Source: Coriaria nepalensis (Eukaryota; Streptophyta; Magnoliopsida; Cucurbitales; Coriariaceae). Taken from it: 64,000 nt of DNA. The translations under genes and the position numbers were made by a program. Within the stretch, counting starts at the first letter, position 1. Every line of letters starts with the position of its first letter. The DNA is taken from contig CP114481.1 in NCBI GenBank assembly GCA_027186245.1, positions 18,445,501 to 18,509,500 of the forward strand, written 5' to 3'. Positions 37,701 to 50,494 of the stretch are shown in pieces. A model generated the notes under the pieces. That model ran no database searches. It saw only the letters and a list, made by a program, of their open reading frames with translations, and was not told where the DNA came from.

Positions 37701-38998
37701 ATTGATCTATTGAAGGCAATTATGCATTTTTTTAGCCTTAAAGTCATATTATTGGGTCTCTTTTAGTCATCAAATCTTTCTAAATAACTTCAAACGAAAT
37801 TCGGCCTTTAAACATGATTTTCGTGCATAACTTGCAGTTAATCTATTGAAGGCAACAGTGCATTTGTTTAGCCTTAAAGCCATGTCATTGAGTCTCCTCC
37901 GGTCATTAAATCATTCTAAATTAAGTTGAACGAATTCTGTTTTCGCCCTTCAAACATGATTTTCTTACATAACTAGCAATTAATCTATTGAAGAGAACAA
38001 TGCAGTATTTCAGCCTTAAAAAGTATATCATTGAGTCTTTTCATATCATTAAATTGTTTGAAAGCATTTCGAACAAATTCTATATTTGCATTTAAGACAC
38101 GACTTTCATGCATAAGTTGCAATTGATCTATTAAAGGCAACTACGCATTTTTTTAGCCTTAAAATCTTATTATTGCGTCTCTTTTAGTCATTAAATTATT
38201 CAAAATCGCTTCAAACGAAATTCGGCATCTAAACATGACTTTCGTCCATAACTCGCAGTTAATCTATGGAAGCCAACAATGCATTTGTTTAGCCTTAAAG
38301 TCATGTCATTGAGTCTCATCCAGTCACTAAATCATTATAAATTAAGTTGACCAAATTCTATTTTCGCCCTTCAAACATGATTTTCGTACATAAGTTGCAA
38401 TTAATTTATTGACGACAACAATGAATTATTTTAGCTTTAAAAAGTTTTTCATTCAGTCTTTTCATATCATTAAATTGTTTGAAAGCACTTCGAACCAATT
38501 CTATTTGTTCATTTAAGACACGACTTTCATGCATAACTTGTAATTGATCTATTGAAGGCAATTTTGCATTTTTTTAGCCTTAAAGTCATATTATTGGGTC
38601 TCTTTTAGTCATCAAATCTTTCTAAATTACTTCAAACGAAATTCGGCCTTTAAACATGACTTTCGTGCATAACTTGCAGTTAATCTATTGAAGGCAACAA
38701 TGCATTTCTTTAGCCTTAAAGCCATGTCATTGAGTCTCCTCCGGTCATTAAATCATTCTTAATTAAGTTGAACGAATTCTGTTTTCGCCCTTCAAACATG
38801 ATTTTTTTACATAACTAGCAATTAATCTATTGAAGACAACAATGCAGTATTTCAGCCTTAAAAAGTATATCATTCAGTCTTTTCATATCATTAAATTGTT
38901 TGAAAGCATTTCGAACAAATTCTATATTTGCATTTAAGACACGACTTTCATGCATAAGTTGCAATTGATCTATTAAAGGCAACTATGCATTTTTTTAG
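34789..38998 (+). repeat. Ten-unit HOR of 4210 bp, copy 1
   Basis: Ten units (full A starts at 34923, 35344, 35765, 36185, 36606, 37027, 37449, 37870, 38291 and 38712) make a block that repeats 4210 bp downstream with no difference on any line I compared. Private markers include TTTTAGTGATTAAATT (34815), CATATGTTTCAATT (35031), TTTAAGAGACGAC (35145), GCATTAGTTTAGCC (35754), GATCTTTGAAGG (36030), the eight-T tract (37310), GCATTCGGTTAGCC (37439) and CTCCTCCGGTC (37896 and 38738, an internal two-unit echo). Confidence 0.95.
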
Positions 38999-41900
38999 CC
39001 TTAAAATCTTATTATTGCGTCTCTTTTAGTGATTAAATTATTCAAAATCGCTTCAAACGAAATTCGGCATCTAAACATGACTTTCGTCCATAACTCGCAG
39101 TTAATCTATGGAAGGCAACAATGCATTTGTTTAGCCTTAAAGTCATGTCATTGAGTCTCATCCAGTCATTAAATCATTATAAATTAAGTTGACCAAATTC
39201 TATTTTCGCCCTTCAAACATGATTTTCGTACATATGTTTCAATTAATTTATTGACGACAACAATGAATTATTTTAGCTTTAAAAAGTTTTTCATTCAGTC
39301 TTTTCATATCATTAAATTGTTTGAAAGCACTTCGAACCAATTCTATTTGTTCATTTAAGAGACGACTTTCATGCATAACTTGTAATTGATCTATTGAAGG
39401 CAATTATGCATTTTTTTAGCCTTAAAGTCATATTATTGGGTCTCTTTTAGTCATCAAATCTTTCTAAATTACTTCAAACGAAATTCGGCCTTTAAACATG
39501 ACTTTCGTGCATAACTTGCAGTTAATCTATTGAAGGCAACAATGCATTTGTTTAGCCTTAAAGCCATGTCATTGAGTCTCATCCAGTCATTAAATCATTC
39601 TAAATTAAGTTGAACGAATTCTATTTTCGCCCTTCAAACATGATTTTCTTACATAACTAGCAATTAATCTATTGAAGACAACAATGCAGTATTTTGGCCT
39701 TAAAAAGTATATCATTCAGTCTTTTCATATCATTAAATTGTTTGAAAGAACTTCGAACAAATTCTATTTGTGCATTTAAGACACGACTTTCATGCATAAG
39801 TTGCAATTGATCTATTGAAGGTAACTATGCATTTTTTTATCCTTAAAATCATATTATTGAGTCTCTTTTAGTCATTAAATTATTCTAAATCGCTTCAAAC
39901 GAAATTCGGCCTCTAAACATGACTTTCGTCCATAACTTGGAGTTAATCTATGGAAGGCAACAATGCATTAGTTTAGCCTTAAAGTCATGTCATTGAGTCT
40001 CATCCTGTCATTAAATCATTCTAAATTAAGTTGAACGAATTCTATTTTCGCCATTCAAACATGATTTTCTTACATAACTTGCAATTAATTTATTCACGAC
40101 AACAATGCATTATTTTAGCTTTAAAAAGTATTTCATTCAGTCATTTCATATCATTAAATTGTTTGAAAGCACTTCGAACCAATTCTATTTGTGGATTTAA
40201 GACACGACTTTCATGCATAACTTGTAATTGATCTTTGAAGGCAACTATGCATTTTTTTAGCCTTAAAATCATATTATTGCGTCTCTTTTAGTCATTAAAT
40301 CATTCTTAATTACTTCAAACGAAATTCAGCCTTTAAACATGACTTTCGTGCATAACTTGCAGTTAATCTATTGAAGGCAACAATGCATTTGTTTAGCCTT
40401 AAAGCCATGTCATTGAGTCTCATCAAGTCATTAAATCATTCTAAATTAAGTTGAACGAATTCTATTTTCGCCCTTCAAACATGATTTTCTTACATAACTA
40501 GCAATTAATCTATTGAAGACAACAATGCAGTATTTTAGCCTTAAAAAGTATATCATTCAGTCTTTTCATATCATTAAATTGTTTGAAAGCATTTCGAACA
40601 AATTCTATATTTGCATTTAAGACACGACTTTCATGCATAAGTTGCAATTGATCTATTAAAGGCAACTATGCATTTTTTTAGCCTTAAAATCATATTATTG
40701 CGTCACTTTTAGTCATTAAATTATTCAAAATCGCTTCAAACGAAATTCGGCCTCTAAACATGACTTTCGTCCATAACTCGCAGTTAATCTATTGAAGGCA
40801 ACAATGCATTTGTTTAGCCTTAAAGCCATGTCATTGAGTCTCATCCAGTCATTAAATCATTCTAAATTAAGTTGAACGAATTCTATTTTCGCCCTTCAAA
40901 CATGATTTTCTGACATAACTAGCAATTAATCTATTGAAGACAACAATGCAGTATTTTAGCCTTAAAAAGTATATCATTCAGTCTTTTCATATCATTAAAA
41001 TGTTTGAAAGCACTTCGAACAAATTCTATTCGTGCATTTAAGACACGACTTTCATGCATAAGTTGCAATTGATCTATTGAAGGCAACTATGCATTTTTTT
41101 AGCGTTAAAATCCTATTATTGCGTCTCTTTTAGTCATTAAATTATTCTAAATCGCTTCAAACGAAATTCGGCCTCTAAATATGACTTTCGTCCATAACTT
41201 GCAGTTAATCTATGGAAGGCAACAATGCATTTGTTTAGCCTTAAAGTCATGTCATTGAGTCTCATCCAGTCATTAAATCATTCTAAATTAAGTTGAACGA
41301 ATTATATTTTCGCCATTCAAACATGATTTTCTTACATAACTTGCAATTAATTTATTCACGACAACAATGCATTATTTTAGCTTTAAAAAGTATTTCATTC
41401 AGTCTTTTCATATCATTAAATTGGTTGAAAGCACTTCGAACAAATTCTATATTTGCATTTAAGACACGACTTTCATGCATAACTTGTAATTGATCTATTG
41501 AAGGCAACTATGCATTTTTTTTAGCCTTAAAATCAGATTATTGCGTCTCTTTTAGTCATTAAATCATTCTAAATTACTTCAAACGAAATTCGGCCTTTAA
41601 ACATGACTTTCGTGCATAACTTGCAGTTAATCTATTGAAGGCAACAATGCATTCGGTTAGCCTTAAAGTCATGTCATTGAGTCTCATCCAGTCATTAAAT
41701 CATTCTAAATTAAGTTGAACGAATTCTATTTTAGCCCTTCAAACACGATTTTCTTACATAACTTGCAATTAATTTATTGAAGACAACAATGCATTATTTT
41801 AGCCTTAAAAACTATATCATTCAGTCTTTTCATATCATTAATTTGTTTGAAAGCACTTCGAACAAATTCTATTTGTGCATTTAAGACACGACTTTCATGC

Positions 41901-43208
41901 ATAACTTGTAATTGATCTATTGAAGGCAATTATGCATTTTTTTAGCCTTAAAGTCATATTATTGGGTCTCTTTTAGTCATCAAATCTTTCTAAATAACTT
42001 CAAACGAAATTCGGCCTTTAAACATGATTTTCGTGCATAACTTGCAGTTAATCTATTGAAGGCAACAGTGCATTTGTTTAGCCTTAAAGCCATGTCATTG
42101 AGTCTCCTCCGGTCATTAAATCATTCTAAATTAAGTTGAACGAATTCTGTTTTCGCCCTTCAAACATGATTTTCTTACATAACTAGCAATTAATCTATTG
42201 AAGAGAACAATGCAGTATTTCAGCCTTAAAAAGTATATCATTGAGTCTTTTCATATCATTAAATTGTTTGAAAGCATTTCGAACAAATTCTATATTTGCA
42301 TTTAAGACACGACTTTCATGCATAAGTTGCAATTGATCTATTAAAGGCAACTACGCATTTTTTTAGCCTTAAAATCTTATTATTGCGTCTCTTTTAGTCA
42401 TTAAATTATTCAAAATCGCTTCAAACGAAATTCGGCATCTAAACATGACTTTCGTCCATAACTCGCAGTTAATCTATGGAAGCCAACAATGCATTTGTTT
42501 AGCCTTAAAGTCATGTCATTGAGTCTCATCCAGTCACTAAATCATTATAAATTAAGTTGACCAAATTCTATTTTCGCCCTTCAAACATGATTTTCGTACA
42601 TAAGTTGCAATTAATTTATTGACGACAACAATGAATTATTTTAGCTTTAAAAAGTTTTTCATTCAGTCTTTTCATATCATTAAATTGTTTGAAAGCACTT
42701 CGAACCAATTCTATTTGTTCATTTAAGACACGACTTTCATGCATAACTTGTAATTGATCTATTGAAGGCAATTTTGCATTTTTTTAGCCTTAAAGTCATA
42801 TTATTGGGTCTCTTTTAGTCATCAAATCTTTCTAAATTACTTCAAACGAAATTCGGCCTTTAAACATGACTTTCGTGCATAACTTGCAGTTAATCTATTG
42901 AAGGCAACAATGCATTTCTTTAGCCTTAAAGCCATGTCATTGAGTCTCCTCCGGTCATTAAATCATTCTTAATTAAGTTGAACGAATTCTGTTTTCGCCC
43001 TTCAAACATGATTTTTTTACATAACTAGCAATTAATCTATTGAAGACAACAATGCAGTATTTCAGCCTTAAAAAGTATATCATTCAGTCTTTTCATATCA
43101 TTAAATTGTTTGAAAGCATTTCGAACAAATTCTATATTTGCATTTAAGACACGACTTTCATGCATAAGTTGCAATTGATCTATTAAAGGCAACTATGCAT
43201 TTTTTTAG
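38999..43208 (+). repeat. Ten-unit HOR of 4210 bp, copy 2
   Basis: This copy begins at the TTAAAATCTT of a C monomer (39001) and reproduces every marker of 34789-38998 shifted by 4210 bp: TTTTAGTGATTAAATT at 39025, CATATGTTTC at 39241, GCATTAGTTTAGCC at 39964, GCATTCGGTTAGCC at 41649 and CTCCTCCGGTC at 42106 and 42948. All lines compared by eye agree exactly. This is far closer than neighbouring units are to each other, so it is a recent event. Confidence 0.95.
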
Positions 43209-46200
43209 CCTTAAAATCTTATTATTGCGTCTCTTTTAGTGATTAAATTATTCAAAATCGCTTCAAACGAAATTCGGCATCTAAACATGACTTTCGTCCA
43301 TAACTCGCAGTTAATCTATGGAAGGCAACAATGCATTTGTTTAGCCTTAAAGTCATGTCATTGAGTCTCATCCAGTCATTAAATCATTATAAATTAAGTT
43401 GACCAAATTCTATTTTCGCCCTTCAAACATGATTTTCGTACATATGTTTCAATTAATTTATTGACGACAACAATGAATTATTTTAGCTTTAAAAAGTTTT
43501 TCATTCAGTCTTTTCATATCATTAAATTGTTTGAAAGCACTTCGAACCAATTCTATTTGTTCATTTAAGAGACGACTTTCATGCATAACTTGTAATTGAT
43601 CTATTGAAGGCAATTATGCATTTTTTTAGCCTTAAAGTCATATTATTGGGTCTCTTTTAGTCATCAAATCTTTCTAAATTACTTCAAACGAAATTCGGCC
43701 TTTAAACATGACTTTCGTGCATAACTTGCAGTTAATCTATTGAAGGCAACAATGCATTTGTTTAGCCTTAAAGCCATGTCATTGAGTCTCATCCAGTCAT
43801 TAAATCATTCTAAATTAAGTTGAACGAATTCTATTTTCGCCCTTCAAACATGATTTTCTTACATAACTAGCAATTAATCTATTGAAGACAACAATGCAGT
43901 ATTTTGGCCTTAAAAAGTATATCATTCAGTCTTTTCATATCATTAAATTGTTTGAAAGAACTTCGAACAAATTCTATTTGTGCATTTAAGACACGACTTT
44001 CATGCATAAGTTGCAATTGATCTATTGAAGGTAACTATGCATTTTTTTATCCTTAAAATCATATTATTGAGTCTCTTTTAGTCATTAAATTATTCTAAAT
44101 CGCTTCAAACGAAATTCGGCCTCTAAACATGACTTTCGTCCATAACTTGGAGTTAATCTATGGAAGGCAACAATGCATTAGTTTAGCCTTAAAGTCATGT
44201 CATTGAGTCTCATCCTGTCATTAAATCATTCTAAATTAAGTTGAACGAATTCTATTTTCGCCATTCAAACATGATTTTCTTACATAACTTGCAATTAATT
44301 TATTCACGACAACAATGCATTATTTTAGCTTTAAAAAGTATTTCATTCAGTCATTTCATATCATTAAATTGTTTGAAAGCACTTCGAACCAATTCTATTT
44401 GTGGATTTAAGACACGACTTTCATGCATAACTTGTAATTGATCTTTGAAGGCAACTATGCATTTTTTTAGCCTTAAAATCATATTATTGCGTCTCTTTTA
44501 GTCATTAAATCATTCTTAATTACTTCAAACGAAATTCAGCCTTTAAACATGACTTTCGTGCATAACTTGCAGTTAATCTATTGAAGGCAACAATGCATTT
44601 GTTTAGCCTTAAAGCCATGTCATTGAGTCTCATCAAGTCATTAAATCATTCTAAATTAAGTTGAACGAATTCTATTTTCGCCCTTCAAACATGATTTTCT
44701 TACATAACTAGCAATTAATCTATTGAAGACAACAATGCAGTATTTTAGCCTTAAAAAGTATATCATTCAGTCTTTTCATATCATTAAATTGTTTGAAAGC
44801 ATTTCGAACAAATTCTATATTTGCATTTAAGACACGACTTTCATGCATAAGTTGCAATTGATCTATTAAAGGCAACTATGCATTTTTTTAGCCTTAAAAT
44901 CATATTATTGCGTCACTTTTAGTCATTAAATTATTCAAAATCGCTTCAAACGAAATTCGGCCTCTAAACATGACTTTCGTCCATAACTCGCAGTTAATCT
45001 ATTGAAGGCAACAATGCATTTGTTTAGCCTTAAAGCCATGTCATTGAGTCTCATCCAGTCATTAAATCATTCTAAATTAAGTTGAACGAATTCTATTTTC
45101 GCCCTTCAAACATGATTTTCTGACATAACTAGCAATTAATCTATTGAAGACAACAATGCAGTATTTTAGCCTTAAAAAGTATATCATTCAGTCTTTTCAT
45201 ATCATTAAAATGTTTGAAAGCACTTCGAACAAATTCTATTCGTGCATTTAAGACACGACTTTCATGCATAAGTTGCAATTGATCTATTGAAGGCAACTAT
45301 GCATTTTTTTAGCGTTAAAATCCTATTATTGCGTCTCTTTTAGTCATTAAATTATTCTAAATCGCTTCAAACGAAATTCGGCCTCTAAATATGACTTTCG
45401 TCCATAACTTGCAGTTAATCTATGGAAGGCAACAATGCATTTGTTTAGCCTTAAAGTCATGTCATTGAGTCTCATCCAGTCATTAAATCATTCTAAATTA
45501 AGTTGAACGAATTATATTTTCGCCATTCAAACATGATTTTCTTACATAACTTGCAATTAATTTATTCACGACAACAATGCATTATTTTAGCTTTAAAAAG
45601 TATTTCATTCAGTCTTTTCATATCATTAAATTGGTTGAAAGCACTTCGAACAAATTCTATATTTGCATTTAAGACACGACTTTCATGCATAACTTGTAAT
45701 TGATCTATTGAAGGCAACTATGCATTTTTTTTAGCCTTAAAATCAGATTATTGCGTCTCTTTTAGTCATTAAATCATTCTAAATTACTTCAAACGAAATT
45801 CGGCCTTTAAACATGACTTTCGTGCATAACTTGCAGTTAATCTATTGAAGGCAACAATGCATTCGGTTAGCCTTAAAGTCATGTCATTGAGTCTCATCCA
45901 GTCATTAAATCATTCTAAATTAAGTTGAACGAATTCTATTTTAGCCCTTCAAACACGATTTTCTTACATAACTTGCAATTAATTTATTGAAGACAACAAT
46001 GCATTATTTTAGCCTTAAAAACTATATCATTCAGTCTTTTCATATCATTAATTTGTTTGAAAGCACTTCGAACAAATTCTATTTGTGCATTTAAGACACG
46101 ACTTTCATGCATAACTTGTAATTGATCTATTGAAGGCAATTATGCATTTTTTTAGCCTTAAAGTCATATTATTGGGTCTCTTTTAGTCATCAAATCTTTC

Positions 46201-46552
46201 TAAATAACTTCAAACGAAATTCGGCCTTTAAACATGATTTTCGTGCATAACTTGCAGTTAATCTATTGAAGGCAACAGTGCATTTGTTTAGCCTTAAAGC
46301 CATGTCATTGAGTCTCCTCCGGTCATTAAATCATTCTAAATTAAGTTGAACGAATTCTGTTTTCGCCCTTCAAACATGATTTTCTTACATAACTAGCAAT
46401 TAATCTATTGAAGAGAACAATGCAGTATTTCAGCCTTAAAAAGTATATCATTGAGTCTTTTCATATCATTAAATTGTTTGAAAGCATTTCGAACAAATTC
46501 TATATTTGCATTTAAGACACGACTTTCATGCATAAGTTGCAATTGATCTATT
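43209..46552 (+). repeat. Ten-unit HOR, partial copy 3 (3344 bp)
   Basis: The third copy agrees with 38999-42342 until 46553. There ATCTATTGAAGGC with a GTTAAAATC C monomer replaces ATCTATTAAAGGC followed by TTAAAATCTT. About eight units are present and the last two are missing. The break falls inside the conserved 38-bp box of a B monomer. Confidence 0.93.
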
Positions 46553-47974
46553 GAAGGCAACTATGCATTTTTTTAGCGTTAAAATCATATTATTGCGTCT
46601 CTTTTAGTCATTAAATTATTCTAAATCGCTTCAAACGAAATTCGGCCTTTAAACATGACTTTCGTGCATAACTTGCAGTTAATCTATTGAAGGAAACAAT
46701 GCATTTGTTTAGCCTTAAAGTCATGTCATTGAGTCTCATCAAGTCATTAAATCATTCCAAATTAAGTTGAACGAATTCTATTGTAGCCCTTCAAACAGGA
46801 TTTTCTTACATAACTTGCAATTAATTTATTGACGACAACAATGTATTATTTTAGCTTTAAAAAGTATTTCATTCAGTCGTTTCATATCATTAAATTGTTT
46901 GAAAGTACTTCGAACCAATTCTATTTGTGCATTTAAGACACGACTTTCATGCATAACTTGTAATTGATCTATTGAAGGCAACTATGCATTTTTTTTAGCC
47001 TGAAAATCATATTATTGCAACTCTTTTAGTCATTAAATCATTCTAAATTACCTCAAACGAAATTCGGCCTTTAAACATGAATTTCGTGCATAACTTGCAG
47101 TTAATCTATTGAAGGCAACAATGCATTTGGTTAGCCTTAAAGTCATGTCATTGAGTCTCATCCAGTCATTAAATCATTCTAAATTAAGTTGAACGAATTC
47201 TATTTTAGCCCTTTAAACATGATTTTCTTACATAACTTGCAATTAATTTATTGACGACAACAATGCCTTATTTTAGCTTTCAAAAGTATTTCATTCAGTC
47301 TGTTCATATCATTAAATTGTTTGAAAGCACTTCGAACCAATTCTATTTGTGCATTTAAGACACGACTTTCATGCATAACTTGTAATTGATCTATTGAAGG
47401 TAACTATGCATTTTTTTAGCCTTAAAATCATATTATTGCGTCTCTTTTAGTCATTAAATCATTCTAAATTACTTCAAACGAAATTTGGCCTTTAAACATG
47501 ACTTTCGTGCATAACTTGCAGTTAATCTATTGAAGGCAACAATGCATTTGTTTAGCCTTAAAGTCATGTCATTGAGTCTCATCCAGTCATTAAATCATTC
47601 TAAATTAAGTTGAACGAATTCTATTATAGCCCTTCAAACATGATTTTCTTACATAACTAGCAATTAATCTATTGAAGACAACAATGCAGGATTTTAGCCT
47701 TAAAAAGTATATCATTCAGTCTTTTCATATCATTAAATTGTTTGAAAGCACTTCGAACAAATTCTATATTTGCATTTAAGACACGACTTTCATGCATAAG
47801 TTGCAATTGATCTATTGAACGCAACTATGCATTTTTTTGGCCTTAAAATCATATTATTGCGTCTCTTTTAGTCATTAAATCATTCTAAATTACTTCAAAC
47901 GAAATTCGGCCTTTAAACATGACTTTCGTGCATAACTTGTAGTTAATCCAGCGAAGGCAACAATGCATTTGTTT
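46553..47974 (+). repeat. Transition units after the 4210-bp HOR
   Basis: Units start at 46711, 47133 and 47554. The first has AAACAGGATTTTC, AATGTATTATT and an eight-T tract (422 bp). The second has CCCTTTAAACATG, AGCTTTCAAAAG and GTCTGTTCATATC, shared with the unit at 52600. The third has GCAGGATTTTAG, TTGAACGCAAC, TTTTTGGCC and TTAATCCAGCGAAGG, markers that recur at 53442-54704. This is a patchwork with no local periodicity above one unit. Confidence 0.8.
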
Positions 47975-50494
47975 AGCCTTAAAGTCATGTCATTGAGTCT
48001 CATCCAGTCATTAAATCATTCTAAATTAAGTTGAACGAATTCTATTTTAGCCCTTCAAACATGATTTTCTTACATAACTTGCAATTAATTTATTGACGAC
48101 AACAATGCATTATTTTAGCCTTAAAAAGTATATTATTCAGTCTTTTCATATCATTAATTTGTTTGAAAGAACTTCGAACCAATTCTATTTGTGCATTTAA
48201 GACACGACTTTCATGCATAACTTGTAATTGATCTATTGAAGCCAACTATGCATTTTTTTAGCCTTAAAGTCATATTATTGTCTCTTTTAGTCATTAAATC
48301 ATTCTAAATTATTTCAAACGAAATTCGGCCTTTAAACATGACTTTCGTGCATAACTTGCACTTAATCTATTGAAGGCAACAATGCATTTGTTTAGCCTTA
48401 AAGTCATGTCATTGAGTCTCATCTAGTCATTAAATCATTCTAAATTAAGTTGAACGAATTCTATTTTAGCCCTTCAAACATGATTTTCTTACATAACTTG
48501 CAATTAATCTATTGACGACAACAATGCATTATTTTAGCTTTAAAAAGTATTTCATTCAGTCTTTTCATATCATTAAATTGTTTGAAAGCACTACGAACCA
48601 ATTGTATTTGTGCATTTTAGACACGACTATCATGCATAACTTGTAATTGATCTATTGAAGGCAACTATGCATTTTATTAGCCTTAAAGTCATATTATTGC
48701 GTCTCTTTTAGTCATTAAATCATTCTAAATTACTTCAAACGAAATTCGGCCTTTAAACATGACTTTCGTGCATAACTTGCAGTTAATCTATTGAAGGCAA
48801 CAATGCATTTGTCTAGCCTTAAAGTCATGTCATTGAGTCTCATCTTGTCATTAAATCATTCTAAATTAAGTTGAACGAATTCTATTTTAGCCCTTCAAAC
48901 ATGATTTTCTTACATAACTTGCAATTAATTTATTGACGACAACAATGCATTATTTTAGCCTTAAAAAGTATTTCATTCAGTCTTTTCATATCATTAATTT
49001 GTTTGAAAGCACTTCGAACCAATTCTATTTGTGCATTTAAGACACGACTTTCATGCATAACTTGTAATTGATCTATTGAAGGCAACTATGCATTTTTTTA
49101 GCCTTAAAGTCATATTATTGTCTCTTTTAGTCATTAAATCATTCTAAATTACTTCAAATGAAATTCGGCCTTTAAACATGACTTACGTGCATAACTTGCG
49201 GTTAATCTATTGAAGGCAACAATGCATTTGTTTAGCCTTAAAGTCATGTCATTGAGTCTCATCCAGTCATTAAATCATTCTAAATTAAGTTGAACGAATT
49301 CTATTTTAGCCCTTCAAACATGATTTTCTTACATAACTTGCAATTAATCTATTGACGACAACAATGCATTATTTTAGCTTTAAAAAGTATTTCATTTAGT
49401 CTTTTCATATCATTAAATTGTTTGAAAGCACTTCGAACCAATTCTATTTGTGCATTTCAGACACGACTTTCATGCATAACTTGTAATTGATCTATTGAAG
49501 GCAACTATGCATTTTGTTAGCCTTAAAGTCATATTATTGCGTCTCTTTTAGTCATTAAATCATTCTAAATTACTTCAAACGAAACTCGGCCTTTAGACAT
49601 GACTTTCGTGCATAACTTGCAGTGAATCTGTTGAAGGCAACAATGCATTTGTTTAGCCTTAAAGTCTTGTCAATGAGTCTCATCCAGTCATTAAATCATT
49701 CTAAATTAAGTTGAACGAATTCTATTTTAGCCCTTCAAACATGATTTTCTTACATAAATTGCAATTAATTTATTGACGACAACAATGCATTATTTTAGCC
49801 TTAAAAAGTATTTCATTCAGTCTTTTCAGATCATTAATTTGTTTGAAAGCACTTCGAACCAATTCTATTTGTGCATTTAAGACACGACTTTCATGCGTAA
49901 CTTGTAATTGATCTATTGAAGGCAACTCTGCATTTTTTTAGCCTTAAAGTCATATTATTGTCTCTTTTAGTCATTAAATCATTCTAAATTACTTCAAACG
50001 AAATTCGGCCATTAAACATGACTTTCGTGCATAACTTGCAGTTAATCTATTGAAGGAAACAATGCATTTGTTTAGCTTTAAAGTCATGTCATTGAGTCTC
50101 ATCCAGTCATTAAATCATTCTAAATTAAGTTGAACGAATTCTATTTTCGCCCTTCAAACATGATTTTCTTACATAACTAGCAATTAATCTATTGAAGACA
50201 ACAATGCAGTATTTTAGCCTTAAAAAGTATATCATTCAGTCTTTTCATATCATTAAATTGTTTCAAAGCATTTCGAACAAATTCTACATTTGCATTTAAG
50301 ACACGACTTTCATGCATAAGTTGCAATTGATCTATTGAAGGCAACTATGCATTTTTTTAGCCTTAAAATCATATTATTGAGCCTCTTTTAGTCATTAAAT
50401 TATTCTAAATAGCTTCAAACGAAATTCGGCCTCTAAACATGACTTTCGTCCATAACTTGGAGTTAATCTATGGAAGGCAACAATGCATTTGTTT
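47975..50494 (+). repeat. Second set of 840-bp dimers
   Basis: Units start at 47975, 48394, 48815, 49234, 49655 and 50074, with spacings 419, 421, 419, 421 and 419. The 419-bp units carry the same 2-bp loss (ATTATTGTCTC) in C as the dimers at 26-30 kb. The partners have CATTTTAGACACGAC or CATTTCAGACACGAC in B. The sequence from 48394 to about 49620 matches 58489 to about 59700 at an offset of about 10095 bp (ATTGTATTTGTGC, ACTATCATGC, TTCAAATGAAATTC, ATGACTTAC), and 49655-50073 matches 58070-58488 (TACATAAATTGC, CATGCGTAACTTG). Confidence 0.85.
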
